NCBI GenBank assembly: GCA_040905475.1 | Contig: JBBDRM010000117.1 | Coordinates: forward strand, 31,456-95,455 | Direction of reading: 5' to 3' | DNA from: Actinomycetota bacterium | GTDB lineage: Bacteria; Actinomycetota; AC-67 | DNA: 64,000 nt | The notes under the pieces: generated by a model | Database searches by the model: none | Told to the model about the DNA's origin: nothing | Seen by the model: the letters and a program-made list of their open reading frames with translations, nothing else | Program-made: the position numbers and the translations under genes | Shown here: positions 60,551-64,000 of the stretch, in pieces | Layout: every line of letters starts with the position of its first letter | Position numbering within the stretch: the first letter of the stretch is position 1

Positions 60551-62125
60551 TCAGCCCTTCAAGAAGGCGCGGTAGGCCCAGCCGAAAGCCGGGAAAGGCG
60601 GGTAGCGCGACAACGCGCGGGCCCAAGCGAATCGCGTCGTCCATCGCCCGATGATCATCAGGAACCCGATGAAGCCCAGCGCGACGATCACCGCGGCCGG
60701 CCATGGGCTCCCGGCCAGCGAGCGCACCTCGAAGCGCGGCAGGGCGACCGGCTGCGAGGGCGCCGGCGGGATAATAGGTGGACCGACCACCGGCGGCGTT
60801 ATCGGCGGCGGCACGATCGGCGGGATCGGCGGGATGGGGATGGTGGGCAGCTCCGGCAGGAAGCTCGAGGCGGGGACGCGTCCGACGCCGGCGTTGAGGA
60901 TCGCTCCGGCCACGTAAATGACCTGATCGCCGAAGAACTTGCCGCCGAGGGTGAGATTGCCGGCCAGGCTCTCCGGGAACGGGTTCTGTCCGTCGAAGGG
61001 GTCGACGGGGCTGCAGGGATAGCCGTAGCCGATGCTCAAGAACGGATCGCCGTTGAAAGGGTCCTCGGGCAGGCAGATCTGGTTGAGCATCGTCTTGGCC
61101 GCGAGGAACACACCCGGAGCACGGATCATCACCCGACGGCCCTCGTCCGCGACCTGAACGACGGGGCGAACGACGCCGAGGAACGCGTCCGGGCCGAGCG
61201 CGATGATCTGCCCCGCATCGAGCGACGCGATCTTCGAGCCGCCGATGTGGAGCCCCGATGCCTCGGTCTTCGCGATGGCCACGAGTCCCTTCTCGGTCCC
61301 GTCCGACGAGAAGGAGATCACCGAACGCACGGCGTCGATGATGATCGCGCCGTCCGCGAGATTCGCTCCACGCACCGTCGAGGTGAGAACGCCGTGGATC
61401 CGGCCGCCCGCCTCCCACAGCTTCACGATCGACACGCCCTCCTTGGAGCCGCCCGGCGCCGTCGTGGCTCCCTCGAACGTCGTGAAGGCCGACATGTTGT
61501 AGGTGGACGTGTCGTTCGCTCGGGAGAGCATGTGCGCGTTGAAGGGACCGGGGTACATCCCCGTCTCGGAGAAGGCGTCCACGACGGCGCAGCGTTCCTC
61601 GTAGTCGTTGCGGTTGCCGACGAAAGCGTCGCTCTCGACGTGTGCCTCGGTTTCGCGGCGGCCGCTGTTGTCGACGTAGTACATCGAGGCGAAACCGCCC
61701 GACTCGGGAGTCGAGGCCATATGGCCCGACGCTAAGCCGTGCGTGACCGTCACGGGGTTGCCTCTCGGCCATTCGCTCGCCGCACCCATGCCGCCGTCGT
61801 CGGTCACCCCACCCTCTGCGTCCTCGGGCTTCGGCGTCTCGGGCGCTTCCTCGGTACGACCCAGCGCGGCGTCCTCGCACGAGTCGGGGGTCTGGTTGTA
61901 GCGGGCCCGGTCGCAGCCGTAGTTCTCGTCGTTCTCGGCGACGCACGGCGAATACTTCTCGGTCACGAACGTCGACTGCGGGTAGTGGATCTGCCAGAGG
62001 GACGCGCGCGCTTCCTTGATCGAATAGGCGAGCACGGTCTTCTCCTCGGCCATCGCCGGGGAGGACGCGAGCGACGCGAGGATCATCCCGAGCACGACGA
62101 CCGAAAGAGCTCTCTTGAGCTTCAT
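60551..62125 (-). CDS. Secreted protein with Pro-rich stalk and C-terminal membrane anchor, 524 aa
   Basis: Signal peptide (LSVVVLGMILASLASSPAMA), a long extracellular part with Cys in SPC, YGC, DSC and ERC, and repeated Gly/Val beta-strand pattern. Then a proline-rich stalk (IPIPPIPPIVPPPITPP) and one membrane span (AAVIVALGFIGFLMIIG) with a cytoplasmic tail. It resembles the choice-of-anchor P actinobacterial surface proteins. Between the LivK-like lipoprotein and LivH, so co-transcribed with the transporter, but it is not a known subunit of that transporter. Function unknown. Confidence 0.7.
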   Translation of the reverse strand: MKLKRALSVVVLGMILASLASSPAMAEEKTVLAYSIKEARASLWQIHYPQSTFVTEKYSPCVAENDENYGCDRARYNQTPDSCEDAALGRTEEAPETPKPEDAEGGVTDDGGMGAASEWPRGNPVTVTHGLASGHMASTPESGGFASMYYVDNSGRRETEAHVESDAFVGNRNDYEERCAVVDAFSETGMYPGPFNAHMLSRANDTSTYNMSAFTTFEGATTAPGGSKEGVSIVKLWEAGGRIHGVLTSTVRGANLADGAIIIDAVRSVISFSSDGTEKGLVAIAKTEASGLHIGGSKIASLDAGQIIALGPDAFLGVVRPVVQVADEGRRVMIRAPGVFLAAKTMLNQICLPEDPFNGDPFLSIGYGYPCSPVDPFDGQNPFPESLAGNLTLGGKFFGDQVIYVAGAILNAGVGRVPASSFLPELPTIPIPPIPPIVPPPITPPVVGPPIIPPAPSQPVALPRFEVRSLAGSPWPAAVIVALGFIGFLMIIGRWTTRFAWARALSRYPPFPAFGWAYRAFLKG

Positions 62126-62129
62126 GGGA

Positions 62130-63584
62130 TCACGTCTCCGTCAGGCTGCCGGGAACCTTGACGTCCGACAGCGTCACGAATCCATTGGTTCGGTCGTCGA
62201 AGCTCTCGCCCGTGAAATTGATCAGCCAGATCGCTTTCCCGCCGAAGTGATCATTGGGACCGGTCGTGAGGATCGGTCCGATGCCGGCGTCCCAGTTCTT
62301 GAGGTTCCCGACCGTGCGGATGAGCCCTTCGCGAGAAAGGTTGGGGCCGGTCATCCCCAGCCACAGTCCGAGCCCGAGCGTGATCGCGATGGGTCCGTAG
62401 GTCAAGACGTCCTCCGGCTCGTTCGGCAGATACTTCTCCCGCACGTCGCGCAGCGTCTCCGCGCCCGGGAGGTTCGACCAGGGGATGCACGGCAGCGCCT
62501 GGCAGTCGGTGATCATCCCGGTGCACGCCGGCCCGCACACGTCCGCGAGCGTCTGCACCCAACACGTCGCGCATGCCCACTGCACGCCCGTATCCGTCAT
62601 CCCCCAACCCGCGTTCTCCGCCGAGATGGCGGCGAACACGCCCGTGATCGCGTCCAGCGCGATGACGGCATCCGGCTCGGGGTTGGAGTCGATTCCCTCA
62701 TAGCAGTTCCGGACCTGCTGGACCTCGGACTGAAGGCCACCGGGCGCCTCCTGAGCCTTCTTGTACGCGATGCATTTCTCGGGCAATTCTCGGCCCGTGA
62801 TGTGCTTGTAGACCTGCTTCACGACGCGCACCTGGTTGTTGATCAGCGACGGGTCCGAGAAGACCGCCAGGCGCTTGCGTCCGAGCGTGTTCATCAGATA
62901 GCCGACGTGGATCGCCGCCACCTTCAGAAGGTCGGTGCCCGGTGCGTAGTTGTACGTATCGAGCCTCGGGTAGCGCATCTCGGAGAAGTAGCACCAGATC
63001 CCCGGAACCTTCTTCTTGTTCTGGTACTGCGTCGCCGGTCCCATCAGGTTCGATTGGAGGTAACAGTCGCGCACCAGGAAAGCGTTCTCGACGTCGATGA
63101 GGCGTCGCATCGCGGCCGCGGCCTCATCCTGATCGTTGCGGTTAAGCGAGAGCACCTTCAGCTCGACGGTTCGGCCCCAGATCCCAGGCCGCGTCGGGCA
63201 GCTCCAGTCGAATCCGCCGGGCACGCTCTTGATCGTGTTCAGGTAGTTGACGGCGACGCGCATCACGCGCGCGGTCTGCTCGCCCAAAGGCCTCAGCGCG
63301 CCCGACAACGGGATGATCGTTCCCCATTTGATGGACTTGGCCGTGAATCCGTGCGACGGGTTCGCGTTGGTCCCGCAGCGCGAAGCCGGGTCCGAACCCA
63401 CGATGCCCGGCACCTGCTCGTCGAGGTTGACGTCCCCTTGGGTTCCGCCGCTGAGCTGCGTCGCGCGTGCGCTCGGCTCGATCGACGGCGCGGCCGCCGG
63501 CTCGATCTTGCGCGCGAGCACGGTCGTGCCGCACGCGGTCAGCGCGAGCGCGAGCGCGAGGGCGTTCACCAGCCAGCGCCTCAT
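62130..63584 (-). CDS. Cysteine-rich Liv-type substrate-binding lipoprotein, 484 aa
   Basis: Periplasmic-binding-protein-fold (type I, Leu/Ile/Val) receptor for the transporter. The lipobox ALTACGT makes it a lipoprotein. IKWGTIIPLSGALRPLGEQ is the family start and the hinge region VLSLNRNDQDEAAAAMRRLI follows. It has about 12 further Cys, six of them between WACATC and CIPWSN, far more than usual for this family, which suggests several disulfides. The ligand is unknown and may be a small molecule other than an amino acid. ATG at 63584 overlaps the upstream gene (ATGA). Confidence 0.85.
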   Translation of the reverse strand: MRRWLVNALALALALTACGTTVLARKIEPAAAPSIEPSARATQLSGGTQGDVNLDEQVPGIVGSDPASRCGTNANPSHGFTAKSIKWGTIIPLSGALRPLGEQTARVMRVAVNYLNTIKSVPGGFDWSCPTRPGIWGRTVELKVLSLNRNDQDEAAAAMRRLIDVENAFLVRDCYLQSNLMGPATQYQNKKKVPGIWCYFSEMRYPRLDTYNYAPGTDLLKVAAIHVGYLMNTLGRKRLAVFSDPSLINNQVRVVKQVYKHITGRELPEKCIAYKKAQEAPGGLQSEVQQVRNCYEGIDSNPEPDAVIALDAITGVFAAISAENAGWGMTDTGVQWACATCWVQTLADVCGPACTGMITDCQALPCIPWSNLPGAETLRDVREKYLPNEPEDVLTYGPIAITLGLGLWLGMTGPNLSREGLIRTVGNLKNWDAGIGPILTTGPNDHFGGKAIWLINFTGESFDDRTNGFVTLSDVKVPGSLTET

Positions 63585-64000
63585 GCGGACAAACCCTTGC
63601 GAAGATCGAGGGAGCGGAGTGCGGCCACGAGGAGCACGAGGGCCGCAACGATCGCCGCTGCGAGGAGCATCCACGCGCCCCAGCCCAGCCCGGCGTGATA
63701 GCCGGCGAAGTCGGGCTGACGCTGCGCCGCCGTGGCAAGCTCGGCGGCTCGGCGGTCGAAGAAGTCGATTCGTATGCCGGAGAGGATCCCGAAGGCGATA
63801 GCGACGCCGGCGGCACCGAGCTTGAGAACCTTCCGCCGGCCGAGCCACACGATCGCGGAGAGCCCGAGCAACACGGCGAGCACGGCCAGCACCCAGCCCG
63901 TGACGTCGTTGTGCCCCATGATGACGCCGACCTGGAGCGGCTCGTCGCGTGCCGTCGCGCCCGCGCAGGCACGCACGCCGGCGCCGAGCGCTCCGAGCAC
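63581..64000 (-). CDS. Small membrane protein, first gene of the Liv operon (possibly partial)
   Basis: Three hydrophobic segments (GWVLAVLAVLLGLSAIVWLG, VLKLGAAGVAIAFGILSGI and WGAWMLLAAAIVAALVLLVA) with short loops. The window ends at a GTG, so the true start may lie beyond it. It overlaps the binding-lipoprotein start by ATGA, which places it in the Liv operon. I do not recognise a family. It may be an accessory subunit. The window gives no signal peptide or lipobox. Confidence 0.65.
   Translation of the reverse strand: MLGALGAGVRACAGATARDEPLQVGVIMGHNDVTGWVLAVLAVLLGLSAIVWLGRRKVLKLGAAGVAIAFGILSGIRIDFFDRRAAELATAAQRQPDFAGYHAGLGWGAWMLLAAAIVAALVLLVAALRSLDLRKGLSA

Noticed and set aside
1..64000. 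Exosortase or archaeosortase in the glycan locus
   Set aside because: The hydrolase pair and ligase/ACP recall exosortase loci, but I found no membrane protein with the Cys/Arg/His signature and no PEP-CTERM-like sorting signals.
1..64000. tRNA, rRNA, riboswitch, insertion sequence or phage gene
   Set aside because: No gene of these kinds and no inverted-repeat-bounded transposase was recognisable on reading both strands.

Overview
The window is GC-rich, densely packed DNA. ATGA, GTGA and TTGA stop/start overlaps, frequent GTG and TTG starts, and the gene content (ATP-dependent DNA ligase beside M15 peptidase, Cu/Zn SOD, Liv transporter, sulfotransferase-rich glycan cluster) suggest an actinobacterium (Actinomycetota), probably uncultured or environmental. 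No rRNA, tRNA, CRISPR array, insertion sequence or phage gene was seen. The lineage is an inference.

Region 1 (1-34.7 kb): a large surface-glycan (capsule/exopolysaccharide) locus, almost all on the minus strand. It reads from a likely promoter near 34.55 kb. The order is: CapD/FlaA1-type nucleotide-sugar dehydratase, degenerate LuxR-type regulator, fused Wzz/BY-kinase-like chain-length protein, small sigma-region-4-like protein, acyl-CoA dehydrogenase, ABC exporter (Wzm/Wzt-like), GT2, two alpha/beta hydrolases, three sulfotransferases, Gfo/Idh and GMC oxidoreductases, methyltransferase, acyl carrier protein, several GT4 glycosyltransferases, a secreted G8-domain beta-helix protein, an adenylating ligase, a Wzy-like membrane protein, a polysaccharide deacetylase, a GT4-GNAT fusion, a WecA/MraY-like initiating transferase and a UDP-sugar epimerase. 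Together they can make, polymerise, export and decorate (sulfate, acyl or aminoacyl, N-acyl, deacetyl) a cell-surface glycan. One plus-strand gene for a surface-anchored hydrolase interrupts the locus at 17.6-19.0 kb.

Region 2 (34.7-37.5 kb): an orphan PqqD-like protein and a NarL-type regulator, then a fatty-acid desaturase with a TetR regulator and a perfect palindrome in front of the desaturase.

Region 3 (37.5-48.8 kb): housekeeping and stress genes. These are a secreted lipase-like protein, a short tandem repeat, GNAT, ATP-dependent DNA ligase, M15 lipoprotein peptidase, methyltransferase, haloalkane dehalogenase, a YceI/MarR divergent pair with clear promoters and paired operators, Fpg/Nei and Mug DNA glycosylases, and an arsR-arsM pair with palindromes on its promoter.

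Region 4 (48.8-56.9 kb): an ABC-2 exporter pair, sodC, and a signalling cluster. The cluster holds an intact histidine kinase, a 967-residue membrane protein joining a cupredoxin domain to a diverged and probably inactive copy of that kinase, a stand-alone receiver and a NarL-type regulator. This cupredoxin/pseudokinase cluster is the most unusual thing in the window.

Region 5 (56.9-64 kb): a branched-chain amino-acid-type (Liv) ABC transporter operon with an unusually cysteine-rich binding lipoprotein and two extra membrane-anchored proteins.
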